This document shows positions 47,287 to 60,058 of a DNA stretch of 64,000 bases, piece by piece. Location: assembly GCA_025890175.1 (NCBI GenBank), contig JANPYM010000004.1, forward strand, positions 341,684 to 405,683. The letters are read 5' to 3'. The notes beneath the pieces were generated by a model that saw only the letters and a program-made list of their open reading frames with translations, did not search any database and was not told the origin of the DNA. Numbering within the stretch: position 1 is the stretch's first letter; every line of letters starts with the position of its first letter. The translations under genes were made by a program, and so were the position numbers. Source of the stretch: Ciborinia camelliae (taxonomy: Eukaryota; Ascomycota; Leotiomycetes; Helotiales; Sclerotiniaceae).

Positions 47287-47995
47287 GATGTATATGGGGC
47301 ATCTATAGCCAGATGTTGAAGGTTGTTGTATGGGAGGTATGCAGGTCTGCTTTTTCAAAATTGAAGTATATTTATAGTATGGAATTACCCGAGAACTATT
47401 ATATATAATCCAACTATCAGACCAAAGTGAAGTGAAGTGAAGATATGAAGTGAATATAATGGGACCTCAGTATGAATACTAGTTAGTATAGTTTAATAGA
47501 TATATCCAGTTCTAGTATTGATACCAGACAGCTTATGGAACTGATCCTGTGATTTAACAGTCCCAATGCCCCCAAAATAGAGATTTTGGATGTCCAATAA
47601 CTTTTATAGATGAAACAAGAGGTTGAGAAAGACGTCAAGCTTTGTGTACTTTTTAGTAAGGCTTGTCATGTGACTTGTCATGTGATCCAACCAACAAACA
47701 AAAGGAATTTTGTTGAAGTCAAATTTCTCTTATATTTACTCATTGTCTACTCCACTTTCATCTGTTATCATCCTTCACCCGCCTCAATTAATTGGACTTT
47801 TATACATTTGATATAGGGCATGTCTTATAATATAGATGGTTTTGGTACAAGTAATTGTAAAGAAGAGATGTGACTAAGTTTACTTCACCCCTTTCACAAT
47901 CTACAAGGAACCCAGTAGCCAACAAAAAATGAATCATATTCTTTTATACAAAAACATTATAAATTATATATATAAATAATTTACGAAGATCACAG
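47287..47995. other. Intergenic, AT-rich towards 48 kb
   Basis: No gene seen. The last 60 bases become strongly AT-rich (AAATTATATATATAAATAAT) just before the truncated gene fragment, which looks like a breakpoint. Confidence 0.45.
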
Positions 47996-48343
47996 GTATG
48001 TAAGCGTCCTGACGCTTTTTGCAGCTATCACTTTCCCCTTTCTGACTCTCATAGATGGATTGAACGCCTTCCTGTATTGTTTAAGCAATTCAATTTAGAG
48101 GATATAGAAGAGGTCTTTACCTTTGAGCAGCCATGGCAGTCGAGAATGGCTGCTGATATGGCATGTAGCGTTGTTGAAGAAATGGGAAATAATGGAAGTC
48201 CTTTCATCGCGGAAAAGCTAAAGACCTATGGAATGTCTGTACCGCTGGCATATTCTGAGATCTGCAAAGGTGCACGTCTTACCCAGCCGTTTTGCGTTAC
48301 TGTTGGAAGAAAGCCACTTGAGACTCGTCCTTCCGTTGAATAG
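47978..48343 (+). pseudogene. 5'-truncated gene fragment, perhaps methyltransferase
   Basis: A well-formed 59-base intron (47996-48054: GTATGT...TTTCTGACTCTCATAG) joins a few upstream codons ('IIYEDHR') to an 96-codon exon reading 'WIERLPVLFKQFNLEDIEEV' to 'KPLETRPSVE' and a TAG. Upstream of 'IIYEDHR' is an immediate stop and AT-rich sequence, so the 5' part of the gene is missing. The block W-x-E-x-LP-x-LF plus a following acidic 'LEDIEEV' resembles the C-terminal part of LaeA-like fungal methyltransferases, but that is only a weak family impression. Confidence 0.45.
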
Positions 48344-49038
48344 AGTTCAGCAGAATAAGAGCTTATCTCAGCTATAGCTTAAAGTTTCTATGCTAGATAC
48401 AATATCCATTTTTATTTGAAGCTTGCAGTCAATAACCTTGGAGTAATAAGTATATACATCTAAGTTAATAGGGACTTTTGAGTAACAAGAGTGGAGCGGG
48501 AGGTGAAGTAGAGTAGAAGGAAAATATTAACCTTATTTAATATATAATTATAAGAGCTTTTTAATTTCGTTTTTATATTCATCTTTATATTAGGTATTAA
48601 AAGTTTAGTAATAACACTTAACTACTGGATTGAGTGGTTGTGAAAGATAATAGAGAAGTTTCGTGTGAGGTGAATTTACCGTCCAAATGGATGCTTTAAA
48701 GATTGAATGATGCAAGATATGGGTATTCGCATCGGAATAGGAGGGTGAGATTTTATGAGGAAGATAGTAGAGAGAGCACGATAAGGACTATAGGAACTAA
48801 TTTATTTATTTTTAATTTCATATACAATTTACATACTGTACATACTTTTGAAACTTCCCCTCATGCAGCGCAAATATGTTAATTCCCATCAAAAATATCT
48901 ACCGGATATTGCATACCTATAGATAGTCGTACAATAAACGCCAGAGGTAGGTTTGATATCAAGCGCCCCCTTTCATTATTTGGCCTCAAAAGAAATATAC
49001 CAACAATTTTGCCAACGCAACTCAACACGTTGGCACTT
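48344..49038. other. Intergenic, AT-rich
   Basis: AT-rich spacer with TTAATATATAATTATAA-like words at about 48540, possibly old mutated repeat. It includes the 3' side of the large Snt1-like gene. Confidence 0.45.
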
Positions 49039-52000
49039 TTACCGCCGTGTATCTCGTTGATCCTCACGACTTCGGTAATATTGTTCCCTATCATAATCAT
49101 GCCTTTCTTGCCTTTCTTGTCTCTCTTGTCTCTCTTGTCTCTCTTGTCTCTCTTGTCTCTCTTGTCTCTCTTGTCTCTCTTGCCTCTCTTGCCTATCTCG
49201 CTCACGCTCTCTCTCGTAATGATCAAAACGCTCCTGAGATTGCTGTTGCTGATACTGCATGTGATGAGGAGGTGCCTGGGAATAACTTTGCTGCGCTGGA
49301 GCCGAGGCAGATGTAACAGCATTATAGTTTCGCCCGTCGAAACTATTTTGTCGTGATGTGTGCACATGATGACCCACTTGATGAGCTGGGATCCATGAGC
49401 CGCGTGCCGGTGGTGTTCGGTGTCCACTTTGCCCAAAAGCCATCGATCGATGACCGCCTGCCACTTGAGGTGCTGGGTGGAAGTCTACCGCTGCATTTGG
49501 TTGCTGTGGCACAGCGAACTGTGATTGACGATTATAGATTTCACGATCGGAGGCTTGAGCTAAGTCGTGAGGAGAAGACATTGGCTGACGTGTCATCTGT
49601 TGGCCGGCTGGAGGTGGAGTAGCAGAATAGGGCGACTCATTCAGTTTTGTAACTGGACTTCTTGTATATCCACTAGGAGCATTCATTTCGTTTAGAGGCT
49701 CTCGACGAATGGATGAAGGTTGTGAACTAATTGCTTGACGAGAGGGTTGCGAATACATTGGGTGATGTTGAACAGCTGGTGGGGGCACATGACCTCGGCC
49801 TTCGTAAGGCGTTGGTGTGTAACTGCGACCCACTGAAGATGAATGTTGGTGCATAGATTGGGATGATGATTGCGAGTATCCGTGCTGTGGATTTGTCTGA
49901 GAAGATATGTGATGTGGAACCTGTTGTATTTGCTGGTTTTGTGGCATCTGTTGGGGAATCTGTTGGGGCATTTGTTGCGGCATCTGTTGAGGCATCTGTT
50001 GCGGCTGTTGTAAAGTCTGTGATGGATGTGATGAATAACGCGATGTCTGTAATGAATGTTGAGGAGGTGGCGGGGTTCGAGAATTTTGCACTGGAACTAC
50101 TGTGGAACTGCCACCTCTCTTAGGTTGTGCTTGTGCTGGCGGTTGTTGAGCTCTGCTAGGTTCACTAGATTCATCGTTTAACAATGACATGATATTGGAA
50201 GTCTTTCTTGGTGTTTCTTGCTGGCGAATAGCACTAACAGCCGCTGGTGGAGGCGGTGGTGTCGAATACTGCTCTTGGATTGGTGGAGTGCTGATAGCGG
50301 GCCGACCGAAGGCTGGAGATGAAGATTGAATCATGTTTTGAGGAACACCCATTCCATCACTAAGCAAATTTCTAGCGACTTGGCTTCGTGGAGGGTATTG
50401 TTGGTGTGGAACTGGAGGTGGAGCTTGCCTTCGAATGTCCGTTGGAGGAACTGCCGAATATGGAGCCTCAGGTCTCGAAGGTGCCATTGATCCTGTACGG
50501 CTAGAAGGCGCGGAGTATAATTCATACTGTTGTGGATTTCGTACCTCAATTTCCTCTTGCTTCAACTGAAAATTTCGTTCTCGTTTTTCTTTTCGATCTT
50601 GTTCTCGTTGTTCGCGATCCCGCTCCTGTTTTCTCTTCAAATTTCGTTCCAATTGTTCTCGCTCATTTACTCTCTCTCGCTCTAACTCTCTCTCTCTTCG
50701 CTGCTGCTGCTGCTGTTCATTGGCACGAAGCTCCATTTCCCTCAGCTCACGCTCTCGTCGATAAGCTTGCTGCTCTTGTAGAGCTTGCTGTTGTAGGGCT
50801 TGTTGTTGTTGATGCTCCATTCGTTTTTGCTCCTGTATGAGAGCTTTCCGCCTCTCCCGATCGGCTTCCTCTGCGACCCGGGCCGATCGTTGAGATGCAA
50901 TGGCGGCAGCCGGATCTGAAATTGGCGAAGCATTTTGAGATTGCTGAGAAAGAGCATTCTGCATCGTGGAGCGTTGATTGTCAGTCGTGAAGAAGCCCAT
51001 AGCAGGACCCCTCGACTGTCTAACTTGTTGGGTTTGCATTTGCTGTGGCTGTGATTGTAATTGGGAGATTGTTGTTGTTAGTGGTGGTGCTGATGCCGGT
51101 TGTTGCTGTTGCTGGGGAAGTTGTTGTGATAGATGCTGTTGCCGCTGCTGCTGTTGCTGTTGTTGCTGTTGCTGTTGTTGCTGTTGCTGTTGCTGCTGCT
51201 GCTGCTGTTGTTGTTGTTGTTGTTGAGGTATCTGAGATAAGCTCTGTTGGTTAGCTTGATGATGGGAACGTTTAGATGGCAAGGTACTAGGAGTTATCGT
51301 TTGATTCATTGATTGAGGGACCGGTCCGGCTTGAGCCAACGCTGGGAACCTAGTACTCAACGTGGGTTGAGGAGGGGAGGTTTGAGGGAGAATTATAGGT
51401 TGGTTAGCAGACAATTCATCGAGATCCATAGCAGATGCTGATCTGGACAGAGTTGTAGGTGTGGGATCGTATCGTCGCTTTGTTGGAGCAGAAGGAGTTG
51501 GTGCCGGCCCAGTAGATTCGCCTCTTTCACGTTTCAAATCAGCCTCTCGGGTGATATTTTCCCATTCCTTTTTATTTCCAGAATCGACAGAGCGCTGATA
51601 GTAATTCTTAACCTGTTTAGCAATGTTAGCCTGACGCCTAGGGCCATTTTGGCCGTTTGAGATCTTAAGCCATTCTGAAAAATTTGCTTTATATACCATG
51701 GTATGCGTTTTTGTCCCCATATGTTTTGCAATTGCAGCCCAATCAGTGCCAAAATGACGTAGTAGTCCAGGAAAATCAGTCACTTCCGGAACACTCCAAT
51801 AGCTAGAGGTTTGTTGTTGAACGGCGGAACGACGGTCCGGCTGGGACTCACCACCCGTTGGAGGGGCAGACCCAATGCGTTCGGGTGCAACTGGCACCTC
51901 TAGATTAGCTGATGTGAGTCTCTCAGGTGGCATAAATTGGGGAAAGGTTGGCAGTTGGTGAGGACCAAGATTATCAAATGGTGTAGCAAAACGAGTGGGA

Positions 52001-55000
52001 GCGACAGGAGGCCTGATAGGTGTAGGCTCAGGTGCAACGGTTGATGGCGGAGGATTTGGTGATTCACCGTTACGATTGACAGGAGACGGGGCAGCCGCTA
52101 ACAATTGACTGCCCTTAGGTTGCTTTGGGGCCTTTTCTCGAGGAGTTTTGGCTTTTCTCTTGGTTGGAGCTGATTCGCCATTTGTGTCTCCTTTAGGAGT
52201 AGCAACTTTCTTCGCTGGGGTTGGTGCTGGACTAGCACCTTCATTGTCGGTAGCTGGCTGCGCTTCAAAATTCCAAGTTGGAGCAGCTGCTCGCCTGGGT
52301 CGTCGTCGCTCGTTTCCATTCTCGACATCTGGTGTAGCCTCGGTTTCGTTGCCACCTCCATTCTCAACGTTGGTAATGAGGGCGCTAGATTTTTTTGCTC
52401 CTTTCCTCCTACCAGTTTTGACTTGATTATTCTTCTTCGACTTGAAAACTGCCTTCCATTCATCGGTTGTTTTAACAATATAATAGTGCTGAATGCAAGC
52501 CTGGTAGTCGCGATGCGGAAGAGACTGTGCAATAATGGAAAATTGCTTGGCGAAACTATGATATTTTTCTTGGAAAATTTGAGCTTCTTCTTCTGTGAAG
52601 TTATCGATAGACTCGCCAAACTCAAGCATACGAAATGATCGCTCAAAGGGAACTCTGTGGGTAGTGTCCACAAACATAGTCTCTTTATATTCTTCATCCC
52701 AACACATATCCGGAATAGTCGCTTCCTTCGTCTTTTCCCTATCATCCTGTTCTTGCTGCTCTTTCGATTCTTTAGCTTCACGTTCAGATTCACGAAGCAC
52801 ACGTTCGATATCATGCTCTGTAGCAAATCTACTCCCCGTGCGCCGCTGTCCCTCTGATCTGAGCTCAGAACCAGTTGCCGACTTGCCTTTCTCATTTAGT
52901 TCCTCGGCCTGCTTGTCTCGGGCTTTAGTAAATGCCTCTCTGCTACGGAGAGCAATTGGATCCTGATCGTCATCTGTGAATCTGCGGTAATTTTTGTAGC
53001 TCTCTGACCACGACCTTCCCTCTTCTTGTTGCTCCCTCCATCTCTGCGCCATTTTCTCCTCGATGAACCTCGTAAGAGCAGATTCAGTATCCGGGCCATT
53101 TTCAAGGTGACTCATAAACTCGGCATCCTTGTCCCATTTATTGTAATCAAGTACTGGCAAAGATTCTGGAGGAGGTGTCTTCGTATCCCTGGGGTGCTTA
53201 ACAGATTCAAGAATTTTAAACTGGCGAACCTCTTCAAGGGCAGCTTCTTGTTGGACAAGTCTCTGACGAAGATGCTGGTATCCGGCTTGTTCGGCCTCAT
53301 ATTCGTCATCATCACTTTCCTCGGGCACCTCCATCGTGAGTTCTGGTGCTTGCGGTACTGGAGACGGTATCTGTTGTCGGACATAATCGCGAGGTCTATC
53401 TGGTTCTCCTCGATTGGGGGACATCTCCCTTTCGGAACGGTCAAAGTTGCCATTGCCAATTTCCAAGTTAACAGATCCATCCCTTTCATAAACCCCTTGT
53501 ACTATACCTTCCATCGGATGATCACCGCTTGTAACTGCAGGCACTGATTTTTGAATAGGGACCTTGGTTTTTGGACTAATCGATGAGTCATCTTCAGGTG
53601 AATGAGCATCTGGCAAGATCTCAGTGTCGATAGGGCCTAGAGATGGCGGTAGGTTGTGAATTGGTTCGGGTTCCGACTTCTTATCCTTCTCGACACTGAA
53701 CTCGGATGTTTCGTCTGAAACGGAAAAGGGCATGCTTGTGTGAGATCCTCCAGTTCTCTCTCTAGGGGGCTCCAAAATATACTTTGAATGTTTTTCCACT
53801 GATTGCGTTGGTCTCTCTGAACTCGAATGTTCCGCTCCAGGAGATTGAGATAGCACGCTAGCAGGATCCTGATTAACGTTTTGGAGATTTGCAACTTCAA
53901 GATCAGTGGTTGGTAGTAGCGATATCTCAGTTGTAGAAGATTGAGTACCTGTAGGCTCAATGTTGGCAGATTGAATGGCAGAGACTTTGTCATCTTTTGA
54001 TGCACTGGGAACAGCTCCCTCGGAAGCATCAAGTTTGGGAATACTCTCGTCAATTGACTGGTCTTTGAAATGTATTGCATCCACTCTTGTAGCCATGTGA
54101 TTAGTTGGAATATCACCATGGTCCGCCACTTTGTTCGGAGTGCGAGATTCTCCTTCTAAAGTCGATTGACTTTTTCCAAGAGGCAATGATGTATAATTAA
54201 TCACTGGCATGGAGGGGCTTTCATCGGTAATAGAATCCTTTGAAGTATCATCAGTGATGACAATAGAATCTTTGGCGGGTGTAGTAGATGTCGGCAGAGG
54301 TGGTTCTTCCTGGGGGATAACCGACTTCTCAACGTCAGTTACTTGGAATTGGCGGATAGGGTTTTGAGATCGCTCATATTCTCCAGCACTGGTCGTTGTC
54401 GCCAGGGTGGATGATGTCAGAGGTGGTAAAACTGCATGGGTAATATTTTCACTGGGAAGCATTTTATAGTCAGCGGGATTTAAATCATGTGCCTGGTCTA
54501 GCACTGCGTCGGGCTCTTTATGAGGTTCGGGGTGATATTCAGGCTCAGGCCGGGACTTTATTGCGCCCTCCATCGTGATGCCAGGCACGTTAGTTGCGCT
54601 TGCGGGAGGAATGCATTCTACAAACGCATCGGAACCGTCTCGTGCATCTTCTGCGACTAGAGGTAGGTCTTTGTATGACTTAACAATGAAGACCTGGTCA
54701 GAAGTAGGCGGGTCGGGCCTGTTGCGGGCAATGTCCATGTCACCTCCAACCTCTGCCAATTCACTCTCAAAATTGATCTCGTCCTCTGGGTCGTCATCAT
54801 TAAAGGGATCTACATCTGAATCGGAATAATCATCACTAATTGGAATTTTGGGTGGGCGTTTACCAAAAAGGGGTTTTCGCTGGCGACGTTTTTCATTGAC
54901 TCGTGCTGCTTCGTCCAATTTATGTTCAGGTGTTGCAACAATTTGTCTTTCCGATCTGAACTCTGATGGCGGGTTTTCAATCGACTGTGGAATAATAGGT

Positions 55001-56198
55001 TTCACAGGAACATAGTGATTGCTGGGAGCCCCTCGGCCGGCATGAAAACGAGGCGCAGTTGGGACCGATACTCCTGGAACAGGACTTTGACTGACCGATG
55101 CTGAGGCTCCAGTAGATCCAAATGCAGGCACCTGGGGAGGGGGGGCTATATATAGTCAACATCATATTAGAAGACACACATGTATCTCGTATAAGTAAAG
55201 GAATCAGAGCCACGTGAGAAAGAGGAAAAGTGTTAAGACCATGAAACTTACTAGCTGAAGGTTGAGTTCTGCGAGGAAAGCTGGGTTCAGGAGACCTACT
55301 GCGAACTTGGGGTCGATGATAGTGTTCATCATAATAGCGACCGCGTCCACGTCCTACTCCATTTCCTCTAGCCCTGCCGTAGCCATGGATAAACGGTTGA
55401 GATGACTCGGAGGAAGGGGAGGTAACAGACATTGGACCGTCTCGAGAACCTCTTCGAGCACGATCCAGGTCCAGGCTTGAAGGCGCATCACGGGTATCCC
55501 TACTATTATAATTAGGAGATCTTCCTCTACCAAGAGGTGAAGAAGGCCTCCTTCCTTTGAAGCTGTCCCGACCGCCCCACTCTCTATCACGGCTTCGATC
55601 ATCGCGAAATGGTACCAAGGGCCCTCTATTATCTCTTCGCATATCTCTATAGTCTCTCTCTCTCTCTATTTCTCGGCCACGGTCTCGGTCTCGATCTCGG
55701 TCGCGATCTCTGCTCTCATCCCGCCAGCCACCTCTTCCGCGACCACGACCTCTGCCGCCTCTAAAATCACCCCGATATCCGAAATCGCCTCGATACCCAT
55801 CGCCAAAACTATTGCCACGAGGACCACTCGGGGGATCTATATAACTTTTCGAGCCAGCTCTTGGCCCACGGGGTGGATCGCGTAAGGATGAATCTCGATT
55901 TGTATCTCGCGGAGGGATATGCCTATCTGAAAAAAGTTCTCGATTTTGGTTGTGGTTGAATGAAGCAGCATTCACTCTTGAATTCGATGGTGATCGACGT
56001 CTTTCTCCGCCACGCGCAGCACCTCTGTAGGTATCCGAGTCGCGCGAGTCGAGGTATCGTCTTGGGGATCGTTCCACCGGTGAGCGATCTCGAGGGGACC
56101 TTCTTCCATCATTAGAATCATATTGTGTGTGTGGTCGAGTCCTGAAAAGTTAAGGTTAGAGCAAAATATTGTATAGAAAGGATTGGAGTGGCTGACAT
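49039..56198 (-). CDS. snt1: Snt1-like SANT co-repressor subunit (Set3C)
   Basis: Exons 55252-56141 and 49039-55145, plus a proposed first exon of only two bases (AT, 56197-56198), give 2332 residues. The frame closes exactly. Snt1 is the SANT scaffold of the Set3 histone deacetylase complex, related to N-CoR/SMRT. A first SANT-type region lies near residues 1115-1235 ('RVPFERSFRMLEFGES', 'FTEEEAQIFQEKYHSFAKQF', 'HYYIVKTTDEWKAVFKSKK') and a second near 1410-1490 ('SSYWSVPEVTDFPGLLRHFG', 'VKNYYQRSVD'). The N-terminal 300 residues are RGG- and RD/RE-rich. A polyglutamine run of about 30 residues follows the second SANT, then Q/R/E coiled coil, Pro/Gln-rich sequence, and a terminal (RQE)n tract. 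The N-terminal RGG region is unusual for Snt1, but no stop or break separates it. Confidence 0.82.
49108..49195 (-). repeat. 9-base coding repeat (Arg-Gln-Glu tract)
   Basis: About nine head-to-tail copies of the 9-mer CTTGTCTCT (plus strand) encode a run of R-Q-E triplets near the C-terminus of the Snt1-like protein. A nine-base period keeps the frame, so copy number can vary without breaking the gene. Confidence 0.9.
51142..51226 (-). repeat. CAG/CAA polyglutamine tract
   Basis: A mixed CAG/CAA codon run encodes about 30 consecutive glutamines in the Snt1-like protein, C-terminal to the second SANT domain. The opposite-strand frames of cysteines, valines and alanines here are artefacts. 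Confidence 0.95.
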
Positions 56199-57800
56199 TG
56201 TATGAGGGGTAGAGGATACTTCCCCTTTCCGAAGATCTGTTATGTCCTCGTAGTAGATAACTTAATGATTCTTCAAAATGACCGGCTAGCCATTAGTGCT
56301 CTGCCGGTCAGCGCTACAAACTGAAGTCAAAAGAAGAAGAATAAAATGCCCACTGAGTATTAACGTCGAGTCGAGTATTAACACTGAGTATAGACGATGA
56401 GGAACACATAGAATGGTGTATGAAAATACTGAAATTTATTCCTGTTGTTAATTCGAGGAATCAAGATTGAATTGAAGTTCTGAAGTTCTGAAGTTCTCGA
56501 CAGGTCCTTAGGTTGTTCAAATGAGACAACCTGCACCGCCCGATATCAACCTTGGAAATCCCAGGTTACTTGCCTTGGAAGTGGGCCGAGGGCTCAATAC
56601 CACCTGCAATATCACCTGCAATAACATTAAATCCTTAACTTTTAGGCATTGCAGATCAGCTGACCCTCTCAACCCCCCTCTCTTTTCCTCAAAAAGAAAA
56701 GAGAACATCTAGATACGACGAGATCATATAAGAATTTCAATAAATTATTTAAATTTACATCTTATAAGTACTAATTGGATTTCGAAAATACTAGATATAG
56801 AGTAAAAACGAGTAAATTCTTAGAAATTGTTGATATAATTATATAATCGTATATACGGGCCGCGGTACGAAGTTATACTATATAAACTAGTATAGAAACT
56901 AGCGTTTCAATATCTCTACTTCGTATTTAAAAAATTACTTTAGTATAGTCTCTAATTAATAGACGTCTTACGTAGATTTTTTATTTTCTTTAATAGAATT
57001 TCGATTAAATTAGTATAAATGCAATTCACTAGACCTTACCAATCCTTGCTAAATGGAGTATAAGGGTTATAAGGGTTCGCGGGAGCTATACTTATTCTAG
57101 CTAGTTGTATAGCACTTGTACGTGATAGCGCGTTGTCATCAATTTACACTAACTAAACTTAATAGATTTAGAGGCAGTACCCTTATTCTAAAGCTATCTA
57201 TCCGTGTTGACCTCGGGAATGGCTGGAGCTCAACTCAGTTCAACCAGAATATCTGGCCACTAATATCTGGCCACTCAGAACCACAGGATCCATTATATAA
57301 TCTGCAACCAAAAAAATCAATTTTTTTGCGCAAGATCTGTATTCGGTCATTTTGATGATCCTTTTTAAGATTTTGTTTAACAAGGGCTACCCCATAAATT
57401 CAGCGTGGTAAGAGGGGCCAAAAAAGATCCGTGCGTCAATGTACACGCCACAACATCGAAAATATTTTCAGAACTTACCTATATTACCTAATCACTTGTG
57501 ATGTGGCTTGATGGTGAATCATAGAAGATTTTTTGGTAGGTATTAATATTAGGATTATTCAATTTGCTTGAGATCAGGAATTGATACCAGACGCTAATTG
57601 ATTGGCAACATCTTGAAGTCTTGGTGTTAAAACGGTGATCTCATTAGTCATCATCGAGAAGATGCGACCCGTGGATGTGTTGGGGTCCATATATATACAG
57701 TTAGGGTACCTACAGGTTTATTAGCTTAAGTACTAGTATAGGCAGACCCTAGGGGTAGGTATACCTATCTAGAAATAATAAGGAGGTTATAGAATCTATC
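56199..57800. other. Transition to AT-rich block
   Basis: Close to the Snt1-like gene are short repeats (GAGTATTAAC words at 56352-56390; GTTCTGAA run at 56476-56497). From about 56720 the sequence becomes AT-rich with degenerate, stop-riddled words such as ATATACGGGCCGCGGTACG, as in repeats mutated by C-to-T changes. No gene seen. Confidence 0.5.
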
Positions 57801-59963
57801 ATTGATCGGGTAAATAACAAATATTTTTTTATTTTCAAAATATTAATAAACCAAACAATTCTTTATTTTTTTTTAGTGTAAATGTAATTTTCAAATTAAA
57901 TATAAAAGTTATAATAAATATAAAATAAATTGGATGTAAAATTTATATTGATGTATTTATAATATTAAAGTAATCTTCGAATTTATTGTATTACAAATTC
58001 AAATACAAACTTTATATCCGCTATAATTTATATTCGATTATATGTTGAAATTTGTAATTATTTATATTTTATTAAAATTTCAAATATGATATATAATAAA
58101 TAATTTGATATTATTAATTTTAAAATCTTTTTTTAATATATTTTATATTTATTTTATAATTGTATTGAATATTATTAGTTTTGTAAATAATTGAAATAAT
58201 TAATATAAAATAATTAATAATATTCTTTATATTAATATTATTTGTTAATAATATAATTATAATATTCTTTATTATCAATTAATAATTTTTATTATTAATA
58301 ATATTTAATTATTATTTATTTTATTATAATATTTTATTTATTACTAATATATTTTAAACCTAAAATATAATCCAATCTATTAGATTTATATTATTCATTT
58401 GTTTTATTTAATATTTATATCTATCCTTTTTTTTTAACTTTATTCTTATATTTAATTATTATAATTTCAATAAAAAATATAATTTAAATATTTCTTATTA
58501 ATATATAAATTAGATTTTATTTAAAACATTATATTAAAATAATTTATATCTAATAAATACTTTATTAATTTATTTTTTCTCCAAAATATTATAAGGAAAT
58601 TATAATAAAAAATTAAAATTATAAATAATAAAGATTAATAATAATACTATAAACAATTAATTAAATAAAATATATTAAATCAAAAAATTTTAATAAAACA
58701 ATAAAAACTTATTTTTTCAAATATTTCTTTTTTATTTAATAACTAATTCGATTTTTATCTAATTTATATCTTTTCCAAAACTTACTTTTTCATACCTCAC
58801 TATTTTCAATTTCATTATTACCCATATTATTCATTTATATTATCTATATTACTTATTAACTTTTTTCAATATTCAATAAAAAATTATTTTATATTACTTT
58901 TTTTATATTTTTTTTTTATAAAATAAATTTAATTTTATTTATTAAAAATATATCAATCTTATCATCAAAAATTATTGAAAAATAAAATTTACATATTTAA
59001 AAATATATAAAAAAAAAATCTTACTTACAAAAAAACAAAAAAATAAAAAATATTTATTTAAAATAATAAAATATTTAAACTTATTAAATAAATAAATATA
59101 TTTTTATTCTATTTTATTATTTTACATTATTATTTTTTTATTTATTTTATATTAAAACTATATCAACTTTTGTATTATTAAATAAATATTAAATAATATT
59201 TATCAAATTTATTTTTATCTATATTTTCAGATTTTTAGAAAATATTAAGTATATATTTAATATTTTTATTAATATAAAATAATTTAAAATTAATATTTTA
59301 AATAATTATTAAATTAATAATTATTTAAAATAATAATAAAACATTTATATTATCTATAATATTTTAAATTTATTTACAAAATATAACATTTAATAATAAA
59401 AAAATAATATAAAAATAATAATATATTATAATCGCTAAAAATTATTTATTTCGGAATTGTTTATCTTTTTATTCAAATTTAATATAATTATAAATATTAT
59501 TAAAATATCAATCGAAAATCTATATTTACTCTTTAAATTTCCGATTTTTTTATCAAAATTATAAAATTGCAATATAATTTTATATTTCAATAAAACTATA
59601 TTTAAAAAAGTTTTTTAAAAAACATTAAATCCTAATTTTATAAATAATAAAATATTATATTTAAAAACTTATTAAATATTTAATTATATATATTCAATAA
59701 TTTTAAATTTTATTTCATTTAATTTCTTTTATTAAATTTCATTATCAATCGATATTTGAATTATTTGTAAATATAATTAATTTATCTAAATTATTTTTAA
59801 TTTTCAAAAAATATAAAAAATAATTATTTTATATTTTAAATAATTAAAAAATCCTTAATTAAAATAAATATTAATATAATAAAATTAAAATTATAATTAA
59901 TATATAAAAATCTATACTTTTATCTACAAACTAATATTATATATTAAAATTGTTGGATAAATC

Positions 59964-60058
59964 ACGTGCCTACGGCACGCTTGCGCAAGCGCAGCGTACG
60001 GCCGCGGCGTGCTGCTACGCAGCACCCCCGCGCTACGACGCTAGCTTGCGCTAGCGGG
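59964..60058. other. GC-rich chain of hairpins inside AT block
   Basis: A 95-base island made of adjoining inverted repeats: CGTGCC-TAC-GGCACG (59965-59979), the perfect palindrome GCTTGCGCAAGC (59979-59990), GCCGCGGC (60001-60008), GTGCTG-CTACG-CAGCAC (60009-60025) and GCTAGC-TTGC-GCTAGC (60040-60055). Such back-to-back GC hairpins are typical of GC clusters and double-hairpin elements in fungal mitochondrial DNA. The next 120 bases are also less AT-rich than their surroundings. Confidence 0.75.

Noticed and set aside
50978..51254. Plus-strand frames of poly-Cys and poly-Val/Ala
   Set aside because: They are the antisense of the polyglutamine codons of the Snt1-like gene.
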